A stretch of DNA of 64,000 nucleotides from Bermanella sp049115935 (GCA_049115935.1 JAGDZK010000063.1:1-64000), one strand, 5' to 3'. Positions 26,486 to 36,099 are shown, numbered from the stretch's first letter. The notes: generated from the sequence alone by a model not told the origin. Program-made: numbers and translations.

Positions 26486-26784
26486 TGTCGATTGACCACA
26501 AAAAATAAAAGCCTAGCATTGATGAAATTAGGCGAATTAGCAAGATACGCCTCAAAAGTACCCTCTATACACTTCTACCCATATCACTGTTACGACCATG
26601 ATTTGGCTGCAGGCAGTGCACTTCTGGGTTATTCAGTATAAAATCCACCCTTTTTTAGGCTTGCTGAACTCTACCGAGAACATCGCCCTATTCGCTATAT
26701 CTGCCGAAATTATTACCTATATAAAGCAGAGACAGTCGGCAACGGGTCAGCGCTTTCACCTTATTTGTTAAAAGTAGTTAAATC

Positions 26785-27627
26785 ATGAACCTAACACTCG
26801 AGCACATCCAAGCTGATATAGAGCAAGGCGTCAAACTGGCACTGGCTGAAGACATTGGTTCTGGGGATATTACTGCGCAGCTGATTCCAGAAAACAAACA
26901 AAGTCATGCTCGCATTATTAGCCGCGACGAGGCCACCATTGCCGGCTGTGAATGGGTTAATGAAGTATTCAAACAACTTGATAATACGGTGGAAATCATC
27001 TGGCATGTGAAAGACGGCCAACAAGTTAACTCTAACGACACATTGTTCGAACTAAAAGGCGCTTCTCGCAGTTTATTAACCGGCGAGCGCACGGCTCTTA
27101 ACTTTCTGCAAACCTTATCAGCCGTTGCCACCAAGTGCTTTCATTACAGCCAGCAAGTTAAACACACCCAGGTAAAACTATTAGATACTCGTAAAACCAT
27201 TCCGGGTATGCGCAATGCTCTTAAATATGCCGTTACCCAAGGTGGCTGCTTTAATCATCGCATTGGTTTATACGACGCATTCTTAATTAAAGAAAATCAC
27301 ATCAATGCTTGTGGCTCAATCAAACAAGCCATTGAACAAGCCAAGATCATCGCGCCAGGCAAACCTATCGAAGTAGAAGTTGAAAACTTTGATGAACTAA
27401 ACCAAGCACTGGATGCTGGCGCACATATCATCATGCTGGATAACTTTAACATTGAAGAAACCAAGCAAGCTGTAAAACACACTAACGGCAAAGCAAAATT
27501 AGAAGCCAGCGGCAACATCACAGATAAAACCCTAGTGAGCAACGCTGAAACCGGCGTGGACTTTATTTCCATTGGTACATTAACCAAAGATATCAAGGCC
27601 GTGGATTTATCCATGCGTATGGTTTGA
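26785..27627 (+). CDS. nadC: Quinolinate phosphoribosyltransferase (decarboxylating)
   Basis: A 280-residue NadC: LAEDIGSGDIT near the start, the RTALNFLQTLSAVAT helix, the substrate-binding KLLDTRKTIPGMR, GGCFNHRIGLYDAFLIKENH, and IMLDNF followed by LEASGNI, all family signatures. It converts quinolinate and PRPP to nicotinate mononucleotide for NAD synthesis. The 299-bp gap upstream (to ampD) holds no recognisable RNA or repeat. Downstream, pilA normally follows in relatives; here two additional membrane protein genes intervene. Confidence 0.96.
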   Translation: MNLTLEHIQADIEQGVKLALAEDIGSGDITAQLIPENKQSHARIISRDEATIAGCEWVNEVFKQLDNTVEIIWHVKDGQQVNSNDTLFELKGASRSLLTGERTALNFLQTLSAVATKCFHYSQQVKHTQVKLLDTRKTIPGMRNALKYAVTQGGCFNHRIGLYDAFLIKENHINACGSIKQAIEQAKIIAPGKPIEVEVENFDELNQALDAGAHIIMLDNFNIEETKQAVKHTNGKAKLEASGNITDKTLVSNAETGVDFISIGTLTKDIKAVDLSMRMV

Positions 27628-27655
27628 AAACCCAACAACTAGAATAAGAAGTATT

Positions 27656-29260
27656 ATGGTTTCGTTATCCCCACAACTAAGCAAGATTATTCTTGCTTTT
27701 TTATTGCTAACCCCATGGTTTAGTTTATATCAAAAGATTCTGTTTCCGCACTTAGCTCAAACAGGGTTTGATGGTTCAGTTATTACATTAGTTGAACTCA
27801 TTTTTGTTATTTTCATTAGCATTTTTGGCAAGCACCCACAGGTAACGAAACAGGGGCTATACCTACTTATAGCCATTAGTGGCTGGCATATTTCAGGTTT
27901 TCTTTCTGCTTATCTCAGTGAGCACTTTTACCCATCATTAATTAAACAGATTGAATATCTCATTCATTGCATGTTTGCCTATAGCGTATGGGTGTTTTTA
28001 TCACAAACACAAAAACAAGAAAAAATGGCATGGTTTCTTGTGTTTACGTTTGTTTGGATGATTTATTATATTCTATGTGCTTGGCATATCGCAGAAGACC
28101 CCTTCTCGATAGACTGGGTGACACAACTTCCTTTTTTCAACAATATTAGACATTCTGGTTTTATTCTAACTTGTGTTTTACCATTTCTATTATTACCACT
28201 TTTATCAAATCTAAAAAATAAAACACTATTAACTATTTTCTTGCTAAGCCTATATTGGGGCTTTTTAATCTGGACCTGCTCCAGAGGCACATTCTTTGCT
28301 TCGCTGATTTCAATTATCTCAATTTACTTTTTATTTCGATCGACACCCAAAATATCGTTTATCCTAGTTTCATCTTTTTTGATTGGTTGGATTATCGCAT
28401 TTCAATTTCCATCCATAAGCGCTTCATTAAATCCGTTTCGTCTATTGTTTTTAAATTTCCAATATACAGATGTAATTGAAGCCAACACACTCTCATCCGG
28501 TCGCTTAGATATTTGGCTAAAGGCTTATGCAGCAGGCATTGAACATAGTACCTTTTTCGGTTTTGGTGCCAATGGGTATGAATATGTTTCGCCAAAGATA
28601 CACACCAACACTGTCCACCCCCATAGTAGTATATTTCAATTTATAAGTGAGTATGGATATATAGGTTTCAGTCTAATAATATTGATCTTCCTAAACATTC
28701 TATTTATCTGGAAAAATGCAAGAGCATCGGGCAACCAGACCATTATCACTTTAAGTAAGATATCAGTGTTAACTTTCATTATTGGCTCTATAGTTGACGG
28801 GCATTTTTATTATAATTTCTCACTTATTTATCTAGCTATTATTCTTGGCTTATCATTCTCAAGTCACAATAAAACCAATACAAACAAATCAAGCATATGC
28901 ATACCCTTGGTATTTTTACTGACATACTCAGGGGCGACATTCTTTTTAAAACAACACTGGGCTACCTATATTGAGCAACAAATAGAGCTGATAGATCAAC
29001 AGCAATTAACACAATTAGAAAGTTTTCCAAGCTATTATTTCCCAATGAAGTGGTTATACGGAGAAAGTGATATACCTGATTTAAAAAGCAAAGCGGTTAA
29101 GTTTGGTCAAGAACATGGCCCAATGAAGTGCAACTACTACTTAATAGAGTACATAAACACCAAAAATAGTGAACACTTAACACCAAATATTGAAAAGCAT
29201 TGCAGAAAAGAAGATTTAAAAAACTTTAACATTGAAAATTTTAGTGGCAACATCAAATGA
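27656..29260 (+). CDS. O-antigen ligase / oligosaccharyltransferase-like membrane protein (Wzy_C)
   Basis: A 534-residue polytopic protein with about eleven hydrophobic segments and a short soluble C-terminal tail. It has the O-antigen ligase/polymerase (Wzy_C) features: CSRGTF inside the membrane part and, in the large periplasmic loop, SSGRLDIW, then HPHSSIFQFISEYGYIGF. Family members join or polymerise undecaprenyl-linked sugars, and the TfpO/PilO and PglL branches transfer them to pilins. Its place between nadC and pilA suggests a pilin O-glycosyltransferase. The base composition is visibly AT-richer than its flanks. WaaL-like LPS ligase function is the alternative, but no LPS genes are nearby. 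Confidence 0.75.
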   Translation: MVSLSPQLSKIILAFLLLTPWFSLYQKILFPHLAQTGFDGSVITLVELIFVIFISIFGKHPQVTKQGLYLLIAISGWHISGFLSAYLSEHFYPSLIKQIEYLIHCMFAYSVWVFLSQTQKQEKMAWFLVFTFVWMIYYILCAWHIAEDPFSIDWVTQLPFFNNIRHSGFILTCVLPFLLLPLLSNLKNKTLLTIFLLSLYWGFLIWTCSRGTFFASLISIISIYFLFRSTPKISFILVSSFLIGWIIAFQFPSISASLNPFRLLFLNFQYTDVIEANTLSSGRLDIWLKAYAAGIEHSTFFGFGANGYEYVSPKIHTNTVHPHSSIFQFISEYGYIGFSLIILIFLNILFIWKNARASGNQTIITLSKISVLTFIIGSIVDGHFYYNFSLIYLAIILGLSFSSHNKTNTNKSSICIPLVFLLTYSGATFFLKQHWATYIEQQIELIDQQQLTQLESFPSYYFPMKWLYGESDIPDLKSKAVKFGQEHGPMKCNYYLIEYINTKNSEHLTPNIEKHCRKEDLKNFNIENFSGNIK

Positions 29261-29435
29261 GCTATAAACACCTATCTTATATGCTTCAATGGTTTTACCT
29301 ATTTAATATTACAAAGATAATAAAAATTTCAATGAATCTCCTACCTATAGCACTTAAGGGAGACGACAAACAGCTCCCTCATTCTGCACAAACATTAAGC
29401 CTGGGGCGAGACAAAATAAGAGATGGGAATTAAAC

Positions 29436-31337
29436 ATGTTTAAAGCGACAATATTAAGTACTATATTTTTTCTTTTATTTAATATCTATGGGATTGCCAT
29501 TCAAGTAATAGAGCTCATTAAAAAAAGTAGCTCCGGGGAGGTCGCTGGCATATTAAATTTAAATACATTCTTTAATTCACCCACCCCTTTTTATATTTTA
29601 CAGTTCACAGCAATTACACTCCTAGTAATAACCATATTTATAATAAGCAATGCATATTTCTCTATAGCGTTCGCTAAAAAGATAAAACAAAAAATAAATA
29701 ATACCTACTGCGCCATATCTATCTGGCTTATTATTTCAAATACATCCCTAATGGTACTGAATGCTGCTTATTTCAGACACTCAGACCACTTAACTGAATG
29801 GTTCAGAATTTGGCCAGAGAATCACCTAAATATATACATTATGTGGTTTTTTTTAATATTTCCTATTGTTTACACTGCATGGTCAGCTAGCAAATTAAAG
29901 TTTGTATTTATCAGCGCAGCCTTAATTAGCATCTATTCGCTTTATACAACAAAAGACTCAGTGATTGAAAACAGAACAAGTGAGGCACCAAATATTATTC
30001 TTATCGGAATCGATTCCTTACGAAGCGATCTACTTTATTCTCACATGCCTTTTTTGGCCAGCCAACTTAAAGAAAGTACAATCTACCCAACAACGTTCAC
30101 CCCTCTTGGGAGAACCTTTCCCGCATGGAATAGCATATTAACTGGTCTGAACCCTATTAATCATGGCGCTCGGATAAATCTCATTCCAGAAACCCAGCTA
30201 ATTAGTACCGATAGATACCTACCATCAGTGTTAAAATCAGAAGGGTATAAAACTATTTTTGCCATAGATGAAACACGTTTTGCCAATATTGGTGAACATC
30301 AAGGATTTGAACAAACAATCACTCCTAGGGTAGGTGCATCAGATTTCCTTATTACGAGCATTTCAGATTTACCCTTAATCAACCTCTTATCTTTGAATCC
30401 AATATCTCAATGGCTACTTCCTGAGATATATGCAAATAGAGGTGCTGCCAAAACCTATAGAAGCAATGCATTTACGACACTAATAAATAATGAATTACCA
30501 CCCGCCTCCCAACCGACTTTTTTAGCTGTACATTTTTGCCTTGCCCACTGGCCGTTTATTTTTTCTACAAAAATGAACCCTGACGCTAATCATTCTCAAC
30601 CCTATTACCCATTAAATGTAACAGCAGTAGATAATCAAATTAAAGATTTTTTTAATATCTTAGAGCGAAAAGGGTACCTTCAAAATAGTCGAATTATCTT
30701 TCTTTCAGATCATGGTGAAGCATGGGTAGAAGAGTCAGTTTCATACAAAAGTGAAGAAAACTCCTTTTTTCGAAAAGAATATGGTCATGGGTCCTCTCTA
30801 ACTAGTCATAGCAATCAAGTGCTTCTTAGTTTTAAAAACTTTAAAAGTGATCAAATAGACAGTAACAGGATGAAAACGGCATCCTTAATTGATATCACAC
30901 CAACCATTTTAAGTGAATTACAGATATCCAAAGGGTTTCAATTTGATGGCGTCAGTTTAACGGATAATAAAATGCCAAATGATAGGGTCTTTCAAATTGA
31001 AAGTGGCACCACATTAAGTGTTGATGAATCGGATAATATTAATATCAACGACATTATCGATAAATTTCTTGATCGATATGAGTTAACCCCTTCTGGGTTA
31101 ATAGTCATACGCGAAGAAAGAATCGAAGAAGGGCTAAAATCAAAAATATACGGCATCCGTAACACTCAATTCATTCTTGAGACAAGCAATGACAATAGTT
31201 TCAAATTATTTAATCAAGCGAATCATTCGTTTGAAGAGTTCAAGGATTTTTCTGAATTAAAATTAAATCAACCGAAATGGTCTCAAGCTTGGTGCGATAC
31301 TTACAAAACGGAACGCAAAGAGTGTCAAACCGAATGA
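29436..31337 (+). CDS. Alkaline-phosphatase-superfamily (sulfatase-fold) membrane transferase
   Basis: A 633-residue protein with four to five N-terminal membrane helices and a large periplasmic catalytic domain. Metal-binding motifs: IILIGIDSLRSDLL (first Asp, about 190), FLSDHGEAW (Asp-His, about 425) and GHGSSL. At the nucleophile position it reads GRTFPAWNSILTG, with Thr in place of the Cys/Ser of true sulfatases; Thr is the nucleophile in LtaS-like and phosphoethanolamine/phosphoglycerol transferases. It is therefore more likely a phospho-group transferase than a sulfatase. Substrate unknown; placement beside pilA suggests the pilin or its glycan. The gene is clearly AT-rich. Confidence 0.72.
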   Translation: MFKATILSTIFFLLFNIYGIAIQVIELIKKSSSGEVAGILNLNTFFNSPTPFYILQFTAITLLVITIFIISNAYFSIAFAKKIKQKINNTYCAISIWLIISNTSLMVLNAAYFRHSDHLTEWFRIWPENHLNIYIMWFFLIFPIVYTAWSASKLKFVFISAALISIYSLYTTKDSVIENRTSEAPNIILIGIDSLRSDLLYSHMPFLASQLKESTIYPTTFTPLGRTFPAWNSILTGLNPINHGARINLIPETQLISTDRYLPSVLKSEGYKTIFAIDETRFANIGEHQGFEQTITPRVGASDFLITSISDLPLINLLSLNPISQWLLPEIYANRGAAKTYRSNAFTTLINNELPPASQPTFLAVHFCLAHWPFIFSTKMNPDANHSQPYYPLNVTAVDNQIKDFFNILERKGYLQNSRIIFLSDHGEAWVEESVSYKSEENSFFRKEYGHGSSLTSHSNQVLLSFKNFKSDQIDSNRMKTASLIDITPTILSELQISKGFQFDGVSLTDNKMPNDRVFQIESGTTLSVDESDNININDIIDKFLDRYELTPSGLIVIREERIEEGLKSKIYGIRNTQFILETSNDNSFKLFNQANHSFEEFKDFSELKLNQPKWSQAWCDTYKTERKECQTE

Positions 31338-31357
31338 ATTTCAAAAGATGTCAGCAT

Positions 31358-31374
31358 GTGACACTTTTTGTCAC
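31358..31374. promoter_or_regulatory. Inverted repeat upstream of pilA (possible PilR site)
   Basis: Perfect GTGACA / TGTCAC arms around a five-base loop, 140-155 bp upstream of the -24/-12 promoter, with another TGTC nearby (31349). PilR-type activators bind TGTC-containing sites upstream of pilin promoters; the identification here is inference. No T-run follows, so it is a poor terminator for the preceding gene. Confidence 0.45.
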
Positions 31375-31509
31375 CATAATAAATTTTCTCTTGTATTAAT
31401 TTTATACACCTTTGACCTACATCACATTTTAATTGCCCAAAACGCATACCTATTAGGGTAATCGAGTCTTTATTTTGACATGAAAATCAGGAATACTGTT
31501 GCGCAGCAG

Positions 31510-31526
31510 TTGGCACGAGACCTGCT
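31510..31526 (+). promoter_or_regulatory. sigma54 (-24/-12) promoter of pilA
   Basis: TTGGCACGAGACCTGCT has the invariant GG and GC exactly ten bases apart, matching the RpoN consensus TGGCACG-N4-TTGCW at 15 of the strongly conserved positions or nearly so. Pilin genes in Pseudomonas and relatives are transcribed by RpoN with PilR. The start codon lies about 85 bp downstream. Confidence 0.85.
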
Positions 31527-31610
31527 GTATAAAAACCAATAATAAAGTCAGGTTAACTGGCTAAATTATAAACAACCCAATAAATAATAAATTAAGTGGA
31601 GCGGTCTACT

Positions 31611-32078
31611 ATGAAAGGTCAAAAAGGTTTTACCCTTATTGAATTAATGATTGTGGTAGCAATCATCGGTATCTTAGCATCTGTTGCGGTACCTCAATAC
31701 CAAACTTACATCACTCGTACTGATGCAGCGACAGAATTAACTTCTTCTATGCGTCCTCTACAAAACGCTATTGCTGAATACGGCGCGCGTTTTAACGCAC
31801 TTCCAGCTGACTTCGCAGAACTTCATGCCGAAGGTTATTCTGACGGTGCAGCTGCTTGGACATCTGCTTCTTTTGCAATTGGTGAAGTATCAACCATCGC
31901 TTGGGACGGCTCTAAGATGACGGTAACTTTCTCATCTACTGCTAAAAATACAGCTCTAGCTGGCGAAACTATCATTGTTGGTGTTAACCTTAATACTACA
32001 ACTGGTGCAGTTCAGTTTGGTATCCCTGTAGGTACAGCTGGTGGTACTCTTGAAAACAAATACCGCCCTAAACTTTAA
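31611..32078 (+). CDS. pilA: Type IV major pilin
   Basis: A 155-residue prepilin. It has a short type III leader MKGQKG cut before F7 (mature FTLIELMIVVAIIGILASV, with Glu5), then a small globular domain. The ATG at 31611 gives the classic six-residue leader; an in-frame ATG at 31596 would extend it. Unusually, the protein contains no cysteine, so it lacks the C-terminal disulfide loop of Pseudomonas and Neisseria pilins. Its own sigma54 promoter and terminator isolate it from pilBCD. It is processed by PilD encoded downstream. Confidence 0.95.
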   Translation: MKGQKGFTLIELMIVVAIIGILASVAVPQYQTYITRTDAATELTSSMRPLQNAIAEYGARFNALPADFAELHAEGYSDGAAAWTSASFAIGEVSTIAWDGSKMTVTFSSTAKNTALAGETIIVGVNLNTTTGAVQFGIPVGTAGGTLENKYRPKL

Positions 32079-32099
32079 TCTAAAGTTTAGCTAGGCATA

Positions 32100-32127
32100 A
32101 AAAAACCCGCTTAGGCGGGTTTTTTTA
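32100..32127 (+). terminator. Rho-independent terminator of pilA
   Basis: AAAAACCCGC / GCGGGTTTTT perfect stem around TTAG, followed by a T-run, 22 bases after the pilA stop. Confidence 0.93.
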
Positions 32128-32243
32128 TAATTCGAATCACCCTCCCCGCTCACTCTTCTGCTCATAAATTCCAATTACAACACTGTTTAAATCTGTTAAA
32201 AGCGGTATCATTACTATCAAATTACAACAAGAATATTCGTAAT

Positions 32244-33923
32244 ATGTCCAATCTTAGCGGCATCGCCCGACAATTTGTCGAAAGAAAGTTAATCGATGAA
32301 CAGCAAGCGCTAACCTTAGTCAAAGAAGCCAGCAAAGAGCAGCGCTCGTTCATTATGCACAGCTTGGTAACTGGTGTGTGCAAAGCCAAAGATGTCGCTT
32401 TATTGGTATCTGATGAATTTGGCCTGCCCTACCTTGACTTAGCCGCCATGGACCCTGAGCACTTTGTAATTGACTTGGTCAATGCTGACTTATTAGAAAA
32501 GCACAAGGTTCTTCCTATTTTTAAACGGGGCAACCGTTTGCATTTAGCCCAAGCGGACCCTTCTGACATGTCAGCGCTTGACGATGTGAAGTTTGCCACT
32601 GGTATGACCGTCGATGCCACTGTCGTTGAGTACGATAAGCTCAATATCATCTTAGAAAAACTACAAGCGGGTAACTCAAGCTTTGATGATTTAGGTGAAG
32701 ACCTTGATCTAGAAGAAGATGAGCCTCAAAAGAAAGAAGCAGAAGACGATGGCACAGGTGACGAAGCCCCAATTGTTCGCTTTATCAACAAAATGCTTTT
32801 GGACGCCATCAAACTTGGCTCGTCCGATTTACACTTTGAGCCCTACGAAAAACGCTATCGCGTACGTTATCGCACAGATGGCGTTTTACACGAAGTAGCA
32901 TCTCCACCAATAAACCTTTCTGGCAAAATTGCCGCTCGCTTAAAAGTGATGTCGCAAATGGATATTTCTGAGCGTCGCGTGCCTCAAGATGGCCGTATTA
33001 AAATGAAAATATCCAAGACCAAGGCCATCGATTTCCGTGTAAACACCCTACCGACCCTTTGGGGTGAAAAAATTGTATTACGGATATTAGACCCATCCAG
33101 TGCACAACTTGGTATCGACGCCTTGGGGTATGAACCTGACCAGAAAAAGCTCTACATGGACGCACTTGCCCAACCACAAGGTATGATTTTGGTAACAGGG
33201 CCTACAGGCTCTGGTAAAACAGTATCCCTGTACACAGGTCTAAATATACTAAACGTTGAAGGCACCAACATATCCACCGCCGAAGACCCAGTTGAGATTA
33301 ACCTTGAAGGTATTAACCAAGTAAACGTAAATGCTAAAGTAGGCTTAGACTTCGCCGAAGCGTTACGCTCATTTTTACGTCAAGACCCTGATATCGTGAT
33401 GGTAGGTGAAATTCGAGATCTAGATACTGCTGGTATTGCCATTAAGGCCGCACAAACCGGTCACTTAGTGTTATCCACACTTCACACTAACAGCGCACCT
33501 GAAACACTGACACGTTTAGCCAATATGGGGGTACCTGCTTTTAATATTGCAACCTCTGTAAGTTTAATTATTGCACAGCGTCTTGGGCGACGTTTATGCA
33601 GCATCTGTAAAACAAAGGCTGATATTCCAGCAGAGGCACTAAAAGAAGCAGGTTTTACTGAGGAAATGCTTGCAGAAGCAACCATCTTTAAACCAGTTGG
33701 CTGTGATGCCTGCAGTGGCGGATACAAAGGGCGAGTCGGTATTTATGAGGTGGTTCGCATCACAGATGCCATCTCTCGTATTATCATGGAAGGCGGCAAC
33801 GCAATTCAGATTGCCGATGTAGCTCGCAAAGAAGGCTTTAATAATTTAAGAACATCCGCTCTTATGAAGGTGGCACAAGGTGTAACCAGCCTTGAAGAAG
33901 CCAACCGTGTGACATCAGGGTAA
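32244..33923 (+). CDS. pilB: Type IV pilus extension ATPase PilB
   Basis: A 559-residue GspE-family ATPase. The N-terminal part is the MshEN-type domain (KVLPIFKRGNRLHLAQADP), followed by the core: Walker A GPTGSGKT, Asp box with STAEDPVEI, Walker B/His box MVGEIRDLDTAGIAIKAAQ, and a tetracysteine zinc site (CSIC ... CDAC). It powers pilus polymerisation at the cytoplasmic side. An acidic linker (EDLDLEEDEP) separates the domains. The MshEN-like region suggests possible c-di-GMP regulation, as known for some homologues. It leads the pilBCD-coaE-yacG unit. Confidence 0.96.
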   Translation: MSNLSGIARQFVERKLIDEQQALTLVKEASKEQRSFIMHSLVTGVCKAKDVALLVSDEFGLPYLDLAAMDPEHFVIDLVNADLLEKHKVLPIFKRGNRLHLAQADPSDMSALDDVKFATGMTVDATVVEYDKLNIILEKLQAGNSSFDDLGEDLDLEEDEPQKKEAEDDGTGDEAPIVRFINKMLLDAIKLGSSDLHFEPYEKRYRVRYRTDGVLHEVASPPINLSGKIAARLKVMSQMDISERRVPQDGRIKMKISKTKAIDFRVNTLPTLWGEKIVLRILDPSSAQLGIDALGYEPDQKKLYMDALAQPQGMILVTGPTGSGKTVSLYTGLNILNVEGTNISTAEDPVEINLEGINQVNVNAKVGLDFAEALRSFLRQDPDIVMVGEIRDLDTAGIAIKAAQTGHLVLSTLHTNSAPETLTRLANMGVPAFNIATSVSLIIAQRLGRRLCSICKTKADIPAEALKEAGFTEEMLAEATIFKPVGCDACSGGYKGRVGIYEVVRITDAISRIIMEGGNAIQIADVARKEGFNNLRTSALMKVAQGVTSLEEANRVTSG

Positions 33924-33935
33924 TAGGAATTCAAT

Positions 33936-35168
33936 ATGGCTAAAACGAAAACCATTACCTTTCAATGGGAAGGTGTTAACAAACGCGGACAAAAGATTGA
34001 AGGCGAAATGCTGGGTGAAAACTCAGCAATCGTTAAAGCTCAACTGCGCAAACAAGGCATCGTCCCAAAAAAAATCCGTCGTAAATCAGAAGGGTTGTTT
34101 GGTATAGGTGGCAGTGGTAGTAGCGGCTCTAAAAAAATTAAAAACGTTGATATTACTATTTTTTTACGCCAGTTAGCGACTATGGCTAAATCCGGCGTAC
34201 CTCTTATGCAAGGCCTCGAAATAGTTGCAGACGGCTTAGAAAACCCATCCATGCAAAAAGTGGTTTTAAGCATTAAAGATGATGTTTCCGCAGGTAATGA
34301 TTTTGCGTCATGCTTGAAAAAGCACCCAAAACAATTTGATGATTTAACCTGTGCATTGATTGAATCTGGCGAACAATCCGGTGCTTTAGAACAAATGCTT
34401 GATCGAGTTGCAGTTTATAAAGAAAAATCTGAAGCATTAAAACAAAAAGTATCTAAAGCACTTAAGTATCCAATGGTCACTTTAATTATTGCAGCTATTG
34501 TTACCGTGATTCTTTTGGTGAAAGTGGTACCTACTTTCCAGAGTATGTTTTCAAGCTTTGGTAGCGAGCTTCCTGCTGCAACCCAGTTTGTAGTTATGCT
34601 ATCTGAGTGGCTACAAGAACATTATCTAGTTTTATTTGGTTCTATCATTGGCTTATTTTTTGGACTAAAAGAAGCGGTAAAACGAAGCCCAAAAGTCGCT
34701 GAAGAAAAAGACAAGCTGGTACTTAAACTGCCAATAGTTGGCGAGATTATGAAAAAAAGTGCAGTAGCTCGTTTTGGCCGTGTATTAAGTACAACGTTCG
34801 CAGCTGGTGTGCCATTAGTAGACGCTTTAGAAAGTGTGGCAGAAGCTTCTGGTAATGTAGTTTATCGTGATGCTATTTTAAAAATCCAAGATGAAGTCTC
34901 CTCCGGTACGCAAATGAACGCTGCGATTCGCTCAACAGGGGTCTTCCCGAATATGGTTGTGCAAATGGTAGCCATTGGTGAAGAGTCTGGTGCCCTTGAT
35001 GCCATGCTAGAAAAAGTGGCCAGCTACTATGAAGATGAGGTCGACAACTTAGTGGATGGCTTAACATCTATGATCGAGCCACTCGTTATGGCTTTCCTAG
35101 GCGTTGTGGTTGGTGGTTTGTTGATTGCTATGTACTTACCAATATTTACAATGGGCGACGCAATGTAA
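33936..35168 (+). CDS. pilC: Type IV pilus inner-membrane platform protein PilC
   Basis: A 410-residue GspF-family protein with two homologous cytoplasmic domains, each with the GxxLxxALE-type signature (GVPLMQGLEIVADGLENP and GVPLVDALESVAEASGN), and three membrane helices (about 180-205, 225-245, 380-405). It couples PilB motor movement to pilus assembly. An AGGA ribosome-binding site precedes the start, 12 bases after pilB. Length and layout match P. aeruginosa PilC (about 406). Confidence 0.96.
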   Translation: MAKTKTITFQWEGVNKRGQKIEGEMLGENSAIVKAQLRKQGIVPKKIRRKSEGLFGIGGSGSSGSKKIKNVDITIFLRQLATMAKSGVPLMQGLEIVADGLENPSMQKVVLSIKDDVSAGNDFASCLKKHPKQFDDLTCALIESGEQSGALEQMLDRVAVYKEKSEALKQKVSKALKYPMVTLIIAAIVTVILLVKVVPTFQSMFSSFGSELPAATQFVVMLSEWLQEHYLVLFGSIIGLFFGLKEAVKRSPKVAEEKDKLVLKLPIVGEIMKKSAVARFGRVLSTTFAAGVPLVDALESVAEASGNVVYRDAILKIQDEVSSGTQMNAAIRSTGVFPNMVVQMVAIGEESGALDAMLEKVASYYEDEVDNLVDGLTSMIEPLVMAFLGVVVGGLLIAMYLPIFTMGDAM

Positions 35169-35220
35169 CTTGCACCTCATATAGCCTTTAATAGATTAAT
35201 TAGAATTATAAGTAGTTACT

Positions 35221-36099
35221 ATGTTTGATGTTTTTACCCAAAACCCTGTTTTATTTTACAACTGCGTCTTTATCTTCAGCTTATGTGTAGGCAGCTTTTT
35301 AAACGTGGTGGCGTATCGATTACCCATCATGATGCGCAAACAAGCCAAAGCCGATTATTTTGAAATAACCGAACAAGAAGCGGAATACGAAAAACTACAA
35401 AACGAGCCTGCATTTAATTTAATGTTACCTCATTCTAACTGCCCAAAATGTAAAGCGACTATCAAACCTTGGCAAAATATTCCGGTTATTAGTTACCTTT
35501 GGTTAAAAGGTAAATGCGCCAACTGTAAAACTGCTATTAGTGCACGTTATCCAATTGTTGAAGCGGTTACCGGTTTATTAGGATTGTTTATTGCTTTGCA
35601 ATTTGGCGCTTCACTACAAACCGTAACCCTGCTTATTTTCACTTACTTTTTAGTGGCGTTAACTCTAATTGATTTAGATGAATATTTACTACCCGATAGC
35701 CTTACCTTACCGCTTATTTGGATTGGCCTTTTTGCAAACAGTTTTAATGTATTCACATCATTAGAAAGCGCCGTTTATGGTGCTCTGGCTGGTTACCTAT
35801 CACTATGGTCAATCTTTTGGTTATTTAAAATAGTCACCGGCAAAGAAGGCATGGGTTATGGCGATTTCAAATTACTTGCGGCTATTGGTGCACTACTTGG
35901 TTGGCAAGCGCTGCCAATGGTTATTCTATTATCAAGTGCTGTAGGTGCTGTTGTTGGTATTGCTATGATTATTATTTTAGGCCGTGATAAAAATATTCCT
36001 ATCCCATTCGGGCCATATTTAGCCACAGCAGGGTTTATTGCAGCAGTATGGGGTGACACTATTACACAAGCATATTTCTCGTTTATGGGTATGTCTTAA
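35221..36099 (+). CDS. pilD: Prepilin leader peptidase / N-methyltransferase PilD
   Basis: A 292-residue bifunctional enzyme. The cytoplasmic N-terminal loop has two CxxC pairs (CPKC, CANC) typical of prepilin peptidases, and the aspartyl protease residues lie in LIDLDEYLLPD and GMGYGDFKLLAAIGA (the GxGD motif). It has about seven to eight membrane helices. It cleaves PilA after Gly6 and N-methylates the new Phe. Its stop codon is directly followed by the coaE ATG. Confidence 0.96.
   Translation: MFDVFTQNPVLFYNCVFIFSLCVGSFLNVVAYRLPIMMRKQAKADYFEITEQEAEYEKLQNEPAFNLMLPHSNCPKCKATIKPWQNIPVISYLWLKGKCANCKTAISARYPIVEAVTGLLGLFIALQFGASLQTVTLLIFTYFLVALTLIDLDEYLLPDSLTLPLIWIGLFANSFNVFTSLESAVYGALAGYLSLWSIFWLFKIVTGKEGMGYGDFKLLAAIGALLGWQALPMVILLSSAVGAVVGIAMIIILGRDKNIPIPFGPYLATAGFIAAVWGDTITQAYFSFMGMS

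Noticed and set aside
26261..26641. Plus-strand frame across ampD into the ampD-nadC gap
   Set aside because: It is mostly antisense to ampD, has no family features, and its tail in the gap has no similarity I recognise.
29436..31337. Classical sulfatase assignment
   Set aside because: The C/S-x-P-x-R formylglycine motif is absent; the nucleophile position has Thr, so a phospho-transferase is more likely.
31358..31374. Terminator for the upstream AP-superfamily gene
   Set aside because: Short stem with no T-run; better explained as a protein-binding inverted repeat.
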